A DNA stretch of 64,000 nt. It comes from Tubiluchus corallicola (Eukaryota; Priapulida; Priapulimorpha; Priapulimorphida; Tubiluchidae). The position numbers and the translations under genes were made by a program. The notes under the pieces are model-generated. The model saw only the letters and a list, made by a program, of their open reading frames with translations, did no database searches and was not told the DNA's origin. The DNA lies in assembly GCA_030141605.1 (NCBI GenBank), contig JAQGDQ010000526.1:1-64000 (forward strand), written 5' to 3'. Below, piece by piece: positions 13,455 to 22,182 of this stretch; the first letter of the stretch is position 1, and every line of letters starts with the position of its first letter.

Positions 13455-16400
13455 TCTTTCTCTCTCTCTCTCTCTCTTGCTTTCTCTCTCTCTCTCATTC
13501 TATCTCTCTCTCTCTCTGCCTCTCTCCCTCTTTCTCCCTCCCTCCCTCTCTCTGTCTCTCTCCCTCTCTCTCTTTCTCCCTCCCTCTCTCGCTCTCTCTC
13601 ATTCTCTCTCTCTCTCACTCTCTCTCTTTCTCCCTCCCCCCTCTCTCTCTCATTCTCTCTCTGTCTCTTTCTCAATCCTTTCTCTTTCATTTTTTCTTTT
13701 TTTTCTAAATTTAATTCTGCTTGTGCTTTATCCTTTCTTTGTCTTTTGCAAAACGCTTCAAAGTCAATTTGTCATATATTATTGCCTGTAATCTGATGTA
13801 GCCGCCATTGTTTTCGTTGGTTGGCAATTGTTGCGATGTGAGTTACCTTCATTTGTACTGGTATTAAACGATCCAAATTGTCTACTCCTATTCTGTTTTG
13901 CAAGCCACTATAAAAACTTGTTCATTAAATTTTAGGAAAGTTAAAATCGTGGAAGTGAACGACAGCAAGTTCATTGGCATTTCCGTCTACAGCGTCGCTC
14001 TAATGTGCGTTCTTGGAGTTCCTGTTATTATAGCATTAGGTAAGGAAAGACTCAAAAGAACCATAATTATTGTAACAACAAGCAAAAATCGTTGCTCCTA
14101 ACAATGAACACTAAATTACTTACACGAAACATTATTAGTTTCATTTACTAAGTATGATCATTATAACGTAATATTATTGAACAAATAATCAACATCAATA
14201 GTTAGGATCAATACCGTAAAACGGGGTGAGTTCGCCACTTTTTAGGGGTATTTTTTTACGTTTCTTGCCATAGCAAGAGAATTACTCAACCGATTTTCTT
14301 GATTCAAGCTTTATATTGCCTTTCGAATGAAACACTATCGTTGGGTGAATTCGCCACTAACGATTTAACACTCTTTAATGCCATTCTAGGCAGCTGAAGT
14401 TAAGTGGTTGTGATTGGCTGGTTGGGGGTGAGTTCGCCACCCTATGAAAAATTTGTATTTGTACGATTTAAAGTACAGTGTAATAAAAAAGTTAGAAACT
14501 GTATAACAGAAATCTGCTTCATGAACTATATTTCTTGTATGACAATAAAATAACAAGGTGCATGTACATCAACACCGATAAAGCCTTAAATGTCTCCGTT
14601 ACACCGCTGGCACACGTAGAATGGATCATCTGTGGCCTGGTTGCACTTGCCACAGAACCACTGGACGCAGTTCAGGCACTGCACCCAGTCGGGCCCCGTA
14701 TATCCCCGGTAATTCGTTCCACATTGAAAGCAGATGTCTGTGTTCTCATCGGGAATATCCACTTCTGGATTTCCTGCAGCGTTAGTGGAAGTCGAAGGAC
14801 CAGCTCCATCATGTCCATGGAAAGCGGCAGCTGCTAAATCAACTCCTGGTTTATGACTAACCTTCTTCCCTCTCTTGGGCTTCGTCGTAGTGCTTTCTCC
14901 CCTACGCTCCTTCAAAAGAGCAATCAAAGCGTCATCCAAGTCCCTGCCAATGTTTGAGTTACTGGCATCTGGCAACCTCTTGGTCACTTCATCAGGCCTG
15001 AAGGGCACGTAGCCACACGCCCGGAAGCCAGATGGTAAGCTTTCGCGAAAGGCTTGGGAGGACTGATCCCAGAGGCTATTGAGAAGTTGCGGGAAAGTCT
15101 CTTTTGGTATGACCCCATTTCTTTTTGTCTCCATCCGCCACTTGTCCAGGATTCGCCTCCATCTGACTTTCAGGCCCTTGAAGACTGCCACGTCAAGCGG
15201 TTGAAGAAGATGCGTGGCATTGGGAATCAAGCTGATGAAATGGATGTCATGTTCTCGGCACAGCCTGATTACCTCTGGAGAAAAGTGTGACGCCAAGTTA
15301 TCGCCAAGGATAACTTTTTTCCCAAGAAGTCGGTTGGCATGAGGAAGAAATAAAGAGGTGAACCACCGCTCAAAGGTCTCCATGTTGAACCACCCACTTG
15401 TTGTGCAATCATAGACAGTGCCTCGTGGACCTCCTTTTGTCCAGTTTTCGTAAATGTTCATGGCTTTGTATACTACCATAGGTGGTAGCATCGTCCCGTC
15501 GGCGGCCCCACAAGCCATCAGGGAAACGGCGACCATGGAGTGGTCCTTGATGTTCTCGATGCGTCTTGTTCCCCGACGAGTAAGGATTACTTTGGCACCA
15601 GGGTTGTCCGTGATGTTGGTTTCGTCGAAGTTGAAAATGTTCGATGGTGGGACGTTCTCAATAAGGGGCCCTACATTGGCAAGGAAGGCTTGAACGTCTT
15701 GCGCACTGATCTTCGCGCGGGCGCCCTTGATGTTGCCAGCCACTCTGAAAAGCAGATTGTTCCTTCGGGCGAATGATTTTACAAAGTCTATTCCAGGGGT
15801 GTTTGCCTTGAATCGTCGTTCCTGGATTCCCTTCGCGTCAAGAACACTCTTAATCAGTAGGCGGAGATCGCTGGCAGTCATTGGGAACCCCCACTCAGCG
15901 GCCACTTGGAGTGTGTTGGCGATTTCGTGCTCCTCGGCGGCAGAGAACACTGGCTGACCTCCGGTCTTCCGCGGATGACTTCCAGAAAGATTGTCAGAAA
16001 GGGTCTTTCTTGGAACTCCGAATTGCCTCGCCGCTGCACTTATTGTCCTGTTGGTATTCTTGACGGCATGTAGGGCAGCTTCCAGAGCTTCTGGGGTATA
16101 ATTTTGGTATCTATGACCCGGTACAGGGGTGTAGATGCGTGGCATGTTAAGTAGCAAGAAATAGTAGACAAATAATATGTAGCGCAGAATGGAATGCTTC
16201 TAGTTCGAACTGAAAGAAGATAATTGTCGCAAACTGTTTAGAATGACAGTGATCATGATATCTGTTCATTAAACAATGAACAATAGTTACAGGAAACCTA
16301 TAATGGCCATTACATCATCCATTACATAAGGGGTGGCGAACTCACCCCCGGATGGCGAACTCACCCCGTTTTACGGTAGATATGAGCGTAAGGAGAAATA

Positions 16401-19400
16401 ATACCCTACACATTGACTTAACATTTGACTAGGTATAACTCTTTAGTAATTAACTTACTTTTACATTTTTGTAGGGGATCAACCGGGAGTTTCATACGCC
16501 ATCTTCTCTATTATAGTATTTTTCTGTACAACGTTAACCCTATGTTTTGTCTTTGTACCAAAGGTAAGCGTATCAATTATTGCTCGCAATATTTACCCAC
16601 TGTAGTTAAAATTTCACAGTCAAACATTTATTTAAATATTTACTTGAACCTTTATACTATTGTTACTTACATTACAAAATTGAATTTATGTTCATTGTTC
16701 AGTAGTTAGATAGCCAAAAGATATATGATATAATATTATATAGATAATTTAACAATTTACCCTGCAGATTACAAATCTTGAATGGTATGAAACTATGCTA
16801 CATTCCACAAACAAACAAACAAACAAATATGTTAGTAGTAACAGAACTGTCATTGCATTATTCTGACAATGCAGTAAGAATGATTACTTTGAGTCTGACA
16901 GTGATAACTTTGAGTCAAACAATGATTAATTTGAGTCTAACAATGATTACTTTGAGTCTGACAATGATTATTTTGAGTAAACAGAAGAGAGGCGCAAACC
17001 AGTTGAGTACTGCTAAAGGCTGATCAACTATCAAATTCGAACTAATGTATTTTACCACAAATGTACATGTGAGAAAAATTTTGTATAGTATCATTACCAA
17101 AATAAAACCGAAATATCAATACGGAATGTACATGTCCAGTACAGAAACGAGCGAATTCTATTCTTACTAGTCCGAACCAACAGCTGACATGTAACCTGTC
17201 ACATCAGTGACAAGAAAACCAGCAAATGAAAATTATTTTCAGGTTACAGCAGTAAAAAATAACACAGTAGACGACGTCAATGTTTCCACGATGAATTCTT
17301 ATGCTGTCAGTGTACCTGGAACTCATGGATCTGTGCAGGTATAAATTTATTATTAGGTCTAATGTTGAGCTAATTTGCTAGTAGGCCTAGCGTCGCATCT
17401 CATGATTACAGCATAACTTCAGAAACATACAGTTACAGATACAATTATTAATTTTGTGCAGTCTATTTTGTAAATTAATAAGACGTAAGCTGAGATAATA
17501 ACAGATAACAGCAGGTAACTACTGTACCATTAATAACATCATACTGAATATGTAGACCGGTCTTCGTCAGTATATCAGTGTGGATTAGGCAAATATCGCA
17601 GCAGACCAATTTGTTTACAGTTTCTTTACTTTTGCCAGTTTATATATTAGTTATAAGCTTTATTTAATTATGCCCGTAATCGGCTATATTGGGGTTCTTT
17701 CAAATAAAATTTGAAGTCATTATTAACTTGGTATTTTTTATTAATCGGGTTGGTAATGAACGTAGTTATGTGATTTTGGTGTCAAGGGAATTTAATGCGC
17801 GCAGCAGTAAAAATGTTGAATAAAATGTCCAGTTGTAATTAAACTATTAAGCTGCGTTTAGTTAGGTTGTTCACTTGTTCAGCGAAATGCAGCACGATTT
17901 GTACGAAATGGATATACCAGAATTGTTGAAGTATCTAAGATGATCTCCGAACTCGGGTGGGAAACACTAGAAATTAGACGCTGACAAACGATACTAAACA
18001 TCTTTCATGATACGGTGCATCACAGGATAAGTATAAATTTACCAACTTACATCACCTCATCTCAAAAAGATAACAACAAATTTTTTCAGCCATCAGCAAG
18101 AGTCAATATTTATTTATACTCCTTCTACCCCAGAGCAATACGTTTGTAGAACAAACTTCCACCGGATATCAGAGAAATCACTTTTAGAGATCACTTTCGA
18201 GCACTAGCACCCTCTGCTGTTTCTACCATGAGGGTGCCATGCCACCTAACCTGTCTGTAAATCTAACTGTGTTTTAAGCCCGCATCCACCATGTTTGTTT
18301 TGCTTGTATCACCTCTTCTCATAACCTCTAATACCATCACCAGTTGGCGAGTAGCAGCGTGTATACTAACCATGTGCACCCCAAAACTTCTAGTATGTCA
18401 TCAAAGACTTTTAGAAGTATATTATTCAAGAGTTCAAGTTAAAAAGAAGTGTAGTTAAGCACCAAGTTAAATGTGAAATAGAAGTTGTAAGTATCGGAAT
18501 AATGGGTATAAATATGACTTACTTGTCGTTCAACAAAATGTGAAATGGCAGAATGAACTGAGAAGCAGAAACTAATTAATTTTAACGCAGTATGGATAAT
18601 TGGTTAGCCGCTTAAATAAATTGGGCGAAATCAGCAAGAGCACCAAAAGCAGCCTTACATTTTGATCTGTTACAGTTTTCTGCAGTTTAGTTTTCGTTAG
18701 CTGGTACATGCACTAATATTTAGTTTTTAATTTGCTAAACGCTGAGGTACCATTTTTTAAACAAAATTTAGGAGTTACCGCTAACTTGACTCATAGTTTT
18801 GAATGACGTACAAAATTTGAAATATTTTGCATATATATAATATAGATAGGCATAATAATAATTTTGCAAATAATGTATGTATAGTACGTGCTGTAAATTT
18901 AGTGTATGATTAACTTTTCACTTGCAAATAAAAGCTTTTCTGTTAGTCTAAATTACACACATCTTCGCTAAATGGTTTGGAAATGATTTGTATAACAAAC
19001 AAAATTCATTTCCTGCGCAATAAATTCTTAACGACGTCAAATATTTTCAGGAACGAAAAGTTGACGTTCAAAAACTGAAGGATAAAATTGATACCCTCCG
19101 AAAAGAGTTAGTATGCCGATTTTATTTTATTTTTATTTCTTTAAGTGCGCTTACGGATTTATATAGGCACTACTGCAACAGCTTGGTGGGTTATGTCAGC
19201 TTCTTTGAAATAATTTTCCAACTTTATATCACAAATTTCAACTTCCTATATTGACAGTCATTTTTTAACACATAAAACATCAGGTGACATGATGAAAGCA
19301 CAACTCCAACACTGCAATCATGTACGTACCTGGATCGGTAAAACGTTTAATTCCGACGAATTATCTAAATCTGTTAAACAATAACGTTATTTATTAATTA

Positions 19401-19683
19401 TTACGGAATAAGACCCATTAATTAGTGTTTATGCTTTATCCACGTCAATTAAAAGAGCATGAAATGATACTGCTCTTCAAAGATGTTAAAAAATGTACAT
19501 CGTTAACTTGATAGTGCTGGTACTGAAGTGTCAGCATCAATTTCTTTACGAAAACTACGACGACTAAATTCGTGTTTTCTTATTTGTAGGAAAACCATCC
19601 TTGAAGCTGAAAATTTAGCGCTCAAAAGGAAATTATTACAAGCGGATAATCAATCAACACGAGAAAAGAGCCCCAGTCTATAA
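291..19683 (+). CDS. Metabotropic GABA-B-type receptor (class C GPCR), 3' part, 14 exons
   Basis: Exons by splice sites and phase: 291-469, 1852-1991, 3045-3150, 4113-4260, 5951-6101, 6513-6645, 10997-11104, 12502-12624, 12927-13066, 13936-14039, 16475-16563, 17243-17338, 19051-19106, 19590-19683. All phases join, giving 554 residues in the window; the start of the gene lies upstream. Exons 1-4 are lobe 2 of the Venus flytrap ligand domain (YVWMLVGWY, SYDGMWTIAMAL, NFTYNDAELR). Exon 5 carries TM1, exon 6 TM2 and the loop Cys, exon 7 TM3 with KTWRVYRIF, exon 8 TM4 with WVAVDPM, and exons 9-11 TM5-TM7. The last exons encode a coiled coil with Leu every seven residues (KLKDKIDTLRKE, then KTILEAENLALKRKLL), ending SPSL. 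In the known family, such receptors pair through this coil and signal through Gi/o. GABA binding itself is not proven. An AATAAA follows the stop at 19684. Subtype (1, 2 or lineage-specific) is left open. Confidence 0.93.
1182..1700. repeat. Interspersed TIR repeat, copy A
   Basis: Begins TTAAAGGACACGAAAACAC and matches 7385-7890 along most of its length, including the AAACCCCCGCAATGATC region and the segment around TTTTTGGTGAGCCAGTGATGC. The right part is missing. Confidence 0.7.
2629..2815. repeat. (GA)n microsatellite
   Basis: GA-rich tract, pure toward its right end, in a receptor intron. Frames over it are artefacts. Confidence 0.98.
3290..3720. other. GC-richer anonymous segment in receptor intron
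   Basis: Less AT-rich than its surroundings, with a chance open frame (3268-3648) that resembles no family I know. It contains GGGTATGTACCGGGCACGGT and GAAAACGTTCTGACGGCACC. Possibly an unrecognised transposon piece. Confidence 0.35.
6235..6485. repeat. Degenerate TGGT/AGTC tetranucleotide tract
   Basis: About 250 bp of GGTTGGTCGGTTGGTCAGTT-like sequence, ending just before the exon at 6513. Confidence 0.8.
7385..8051. repeat. Interspersed TIR repeat, copy B (most complete)
   Basis: Starts TTAAGGCACAAGAAAC and ends in the inverse of TTAAAGGATAAGAAAATGGG, so the ends are inverted repeats. It has the family blocks AACGCGAGTACGATATACGC and CTCCCGCGATGACCG. It is non-coding, a MITE-like DNA transposon relic. 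Confidence 0.7.
8405..8720 (-). pseudogene. Retroelement 3' end with (AAAT)n tail
   Basis: Read on the minus strand, the end CCTGTAGTCCTGGTAAGGTT, then GCTTCAAGGCCACTTTACCTC, runs into a TAAA/AAAT microsatellite (8405-8455). This layout is usual for LINE 3' ends. Short decayed frames precede it (LFNVCIDAVWRFSYLSST). The family is not identified. Confidence 0.5.
8804..8824. repeat. GC-rich 9-bp hairpin
   Basis: GGCGTCCCC and GGGGACGCC flank a CGC loop, in otherwise AT-rich intron sequence. Confidence 0.7.
9728..10840 (+). pseudogene. LINE ORF2 3' relic (RT C-terminus plus cysteine motif)
   Basis: From 9728 one frame reads ILPAIEYGNVVWSGC, then ENIQLTAARICSGAMFR, the end of a non-LTR reverse transcriptase. 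A frame slip in a T-run near 9930 joins it to the open frame 9926-10579: FFKIINDLVPHYL, TINMWNNLPQNIRE, then HHTRMRIGFSQLNYD with CNCGFRFESVEHFLLHCP, the C-terminal cysteine/histidine segment common in animal LINEs. The 3' UTR appears to end near 10830. It lies in a receptor intron in the sense direction and is 5'-truncated, as usual for LINEs. The clade is not assigned. Confidence 0.85.
11590..11636. repeat. AACTCGAG cluster
   Basis: Short overlapping palindromes (TTAAACTCGAGTTTTAACTC and neighbours) in the receptor intron following the GC donor. Confidence 0.6.
12013..12094. repeat. (CTTT)n microsatellite
   Basis: Near-pure TTTC repeats; the flanks are CATT-rich. Confidence 0.95.
13407..13690. 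repeat. (CT)n microsatellite
   Basis: A long CT-rich tract with CCCT interruptions in the receptor intron 13067-13935. Confidence 0.98.
14214..16376 (-). mobile_element. Complete pogo/Tigger-type DNA transposon
   Basis: A 2163-bp element is flanked by TA on both sides (14212-14213 and 16377-16378), the target duplication of the Tc1/mariner/pogo superfamily. The terminal inverted repeats begin CCGTAAAACGGGGTGAGTTC and continue about five more bases. The motif GGGTGAGTTCGCCAC recurs inside the ends: 14343-14357 and 14425-14440 near one end, and 16333-16348 inverted near the other. These are probably transposase binding sites. The element holds one open transposase gene on the minus strand. It sits antisense in the receptor intron 14040-16474 and makes up nearly all of it. 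Intact ends plus an intact frame suggest a recent insertion. Confidence 0.95.
14586..16157 (-). CDS. Pogo-type DDE transposase with C-terminal CxxC zinc finger
   Basis: The protein has 523 residues and no break. Residues about 20-60 form a psq-type helix-turn-helix (YTPEALEAALHAVKN, then ISAAARQFGVPRKTL). Residues about 70-145 look like the CENP-B-type second DNA-binding domain (RRFKANTPGIDFVKSFARRN). The DDE_1 catalytic core follows: D178 in NFDETNI, D286 in LGDNLASH and D322 in HLLQPLDVAVFK, the usual DDD triad of pogo enzymes. The C-terminus (from about residue 476) has four CxxC pairs, CFQC, CLNC, CGKC and CQRC, a PHD-like finger in which Cys takes the usual His place. The reading frame looks richer in G+C than nearby host exons. 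The first ATG at 16157 is used; a second Met four codons later is also possible. Confidence 0.93.
   Translation of the reverse strand: MLLNMPRIYTPVPGHRYQNYTPEALEAALHAVKNTNRTISAAARQFGVPRKTLSDNLSGSHPRKTGGQPVFSAAEEHEIANTLQVAAEWGFPMTASDLRLLIKSVLDAKGIQERRFKANTPGIDFVKSFARRNNLLFRVAGNIKGARAKISAQDVQAFLANVGPLIENVPPSNIFNFDETNITDNPGAKVILTRRGTRRIENIKDHSMVAVSLMACGAADGTMLPPMVVYKAMNIYENWTKGGPRGTVYDCTTSGWFNMETFERWFTSLFLPHANRLLGKKVILGDNLASHFSPEVIRLCREHDIHFISLIPNATHLLQPLDVAVFKGLKVRWRRILDKWRMETKRNGVIPKETFPQLLNSLWDQSSQAFRESLPSGFRACGYVPFRPDEVTKRLPDASNSNIGRDLDDALIALLKERRGESTTTKPKRGKKVSHKPGVDLAAAAFHGHDGAGPSTSTNAAGNPEVDIPDENTDICFQCGTNYRGYTGPDWVQCLNCVQWFCGKCNQATDDPFYVCQRCNGDI
16879..16982. repeat. 21-bp tandem repeat x5
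   Basis: Five units of AATGATTACTTTGAGTCTGA plus one base, with small differences, in the receptor intron 16564-17242. The length keeps a frame open by chance. Confidence 0.9.
17870..18270 (+). pseudogene. Strongly decayed LINE RT C-terminal relic
   Basis: Broken frames show remnants of the same kind of LINE ORF2 end: YEMDIPELLKYLR, YQLTSPHLK and VCRTNFHRISEKSLLEITFE. Several stops and shifts are present. It lies in the receptor intron 17339-19050. Confidence 0.5.
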
Positions 19684-19984
19684 AATAAACACCAATCTCT
19701 GTATCTGTTGTTGACAATTTAAATTTGTTGTACTCGTATTTACAGTATTGAATATTATACCTGCCGTATCATACGGTGGAATAGATGACGTTAGACGCAA
19801 TAGGTGGCGTTGCTTTATTTAAATATGAAGACAAGAAAGAAAACAATCTTAATCGATACAACCCATTCTCAGCATTACACATTGTGCAAGATATAAACGT
19901 GTTTAAAGATAGAGAAGCCGTTGAATGCTAGGGCCACGGGTAACGCATATCATTTATTACTAGATACTAAGGCATTTTATAATA

Positions 19985-20186
19985 ATTCCCACATACACAC
20001 AGTTGTGTGTATATGACGTCATGTAATGGTGCAGTCGGAACAGCATTGCGGGAGATTTAAAATGAAAACAAACAAAAAATCCTTTCAACGCGAGTACGAT
20101 ATACGCATAAAATTGCTGTAAAGTAATATAACTTTTAAGGCGATTTTCCTGAAACCACTTCAGGTACCCCTTTTTTTGTCCTTTAA
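19985..20186. repeat. Interspersed TIR repeat, copy C (right half)
   Basis: Matches the right half of copies B and D: TGACGTCATGTAATGGTGCA, AACGCGAGTACGATATACGC and GGTACCCC, then the inverse of TTAAAGGA at 20180-20186. Confidence 0.7.
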
Positions 20187-20640
20187 TGCTTGCATAACAA
20201 TGGAAACAAGTTAAGGGTATAATGGAGAGCAGTTCATATTAGCAGACAGACTGCTCAAGCGTTACTACAAAATTTAGAGGACGTTCATTTTTCATAAGCG
20301 CTGCCTACGATTTATAATATTGATGTGCAGTATGTACCCGCCAAAAAGCATTAATTACCTAGTTGCTCTTTACTCTTATTTTTGGTATGAGCACAATTAT
20401 TGTTGTTAAAGTTGACGAGAATAAACTGAGTATTGAAAAAGTACCACCAGTTGTACGTTCAATAAATTTCTAATAGCTGTGTCAAGGTACACGCACGCAC
20501 ACAGTACTTATGTGTAATGTCTACTGTATGGTGGATGAATAAATTAAGTGTCAGGTACAACTGATACAGAACACACAATTTATCTGTACAATTTTGTAAC
20601 TACAGCAGAGGGTCACTGCAGTAAATACTTTTTGTGTTAT

Positions 20641-20980
20641 TAATAATAATCACAAACATAATAACGGTAGTACAAAATTAATTATGGTTATCATTTATTA
20701 TACAAATATTGTGTTGTGTAAATGAATAGTATTTACTAGGGGTGAGCAATCTCTACCAGAAAGCGAATTCGAATCGAATTTATGACTTTCGAATTCGAGT
20801 CGAACCGTATTAGTAATAATCACAAACATAATAACAGCAGTACAAAATTAATTATGGTTATCATTTATTATACAAATATTGTGTTGTGTAAATAAATAGT
20901 ATTTACTAGGGGTGAACAATCTCTACCAGAAAGTGAATTCGAATCGAATTTGTGACTTTCGAATTCGAGTCGAACCGTAT
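20641..20980. repeat. 170-bp tandem duplication covering the MITE left end
   Basis: 20641-20810 and 20811-20980 are near-identical. Each carries the left flank and the first roughly 75 bp of the hAT-type MITE. The element's left end therefore occurs twice and its right end once, so the duplication came after insertion. Confidence 0.85.
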
Positions 20981-21294
20981 TTCAGTATTTCGAATCCAAA
21001 TCGAATTTGAATTGAGTTTGAAAGATTTTCAAACAAATTTTCGAATCAGTAGTAAAAAGTGGTCTTAAAAAATATTACTTGATTTTGTATATGTAGTAGA
21101 ACCACTATTAGTTTGCTAGAAATTTTGCACAGAAACTGCAGCTAAATTGTGCTAATTTCATGCTGCTTCAAACACTTTAATGATAAAGAACATACGTGGC
21201 TGAAGTGCTGAATTATTCGAATCTATGATTTTAGGTCCAAATCGAATTCGAACTAAAAAATTCGTGCGAATCAAAATCTCAATGCTCACTCTTA
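20907..21294. mobile_element. hAT-type MITE rich in TTCGAAT motifs
   Basis: Ends are TAGGGGTGAACAATCTCT and, inverted, TAAGAGTGAGCATTGAGATT (TAGNG type). Flanks GTATTTAC (20899-20906) and GTGTTTAC (21295-21302) form an 8-bp duplication with one difference. The 388-bp body is dense in GAATTCGAATCGAATT-like words. There is no coding frame. Confidence 0.75.
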
Positions 21295-22095
21295 GTGTTT
21301 ACTATGAAGTTAGACTCAGTAATCTAATTTTTGTAGCATTACTGGTAAAATCAATAGCACTTTAGCATTTAAAAATTGCGACACTTTTGGTAGCTTAAAT
21401 GAAAGTAATTTCTTTTCAAGTGAAAGCTACTTCACAAAAGGCCCATATTGTAAGTCTTTATTTTAAAGACTGTATAAACATCTTCTAAAAGTTTATTATA
21501 AAATTCTAATTTACAGACTGATATATCTACCTGAAAAAAGGCAGGTAGAGCAAATTTGAAGCAAGTAGTCAAGTACTGCATATTAAAACTAAAATTTTTG
21601 CATCTTGTAACACTTCACACCTGTCTTGCAGATCTAGTTCAATGGCAGAAAATTTTTAACTTACTAAGTTGTAATTAAACAAAACTACAATAGTAGTGTT
21701 GTAATAAGTGATACGGTAGCATTAAATTTCAGGTGAAGTGTCTTTCTTACCAGCAAAACATTGATGTACAAATAAACCAAATGGAAACTAAATTTGATTA
21801 TCGAACAAAGAAATTTCAAAGACAGTTCACATGTAATTGTATTGTATCTAAAAAATGGCAATTGCATAGGAGGGCAATTCATATACAGGTTTAATTTAAT
21901 ACAGAAAAGCATCGATTAAAAATCTCTTCAAAATTTTATAAAAAAAACACTAAATTAAAAAACTACAAGATGGGATACCATTTGTTATAAAACACTGACA
22001 AGAGTAAATACCAGAACTAAAAAGGGTTTAAAACTAAAGGAGTTCTTGTACAGTATTATCAAGATATTCAAAAAAAATATTTATAAAGCTAAAAG

Positions 22096-22182
22096 ATCAT
22101 TGTTAATCAAAATTAAAATCATAAATCATTGTTAATCAAAATTAAAATCATAAATCATTGTTAATCAAAATTAAAATCATAA
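22096..22182. repeat. 29-bp tandem repeat x3 spanning the CWF19L1 stop codon
   Basis: Three identical 29-bp units (22096-22124, 22125-22153, 22154-22182). The unit nearest the gene encodes the last residues of CWF19L1 (SYDFNFD) and its TAA. The other two lie just 3' of the stop and carry the same codons and stop. Confidence 0.95.

Noticed and set aside
13241-13796. 155-168 aa frames over the CT tract
   Set aside because: Low-complexity repeats open in all three frames; inside a receptor intron.
15054-16063. Plus-strand frames of 60-79 aa inside the transposase
   Set aside because: Antisense shadows of the minus-strand transposase gene.
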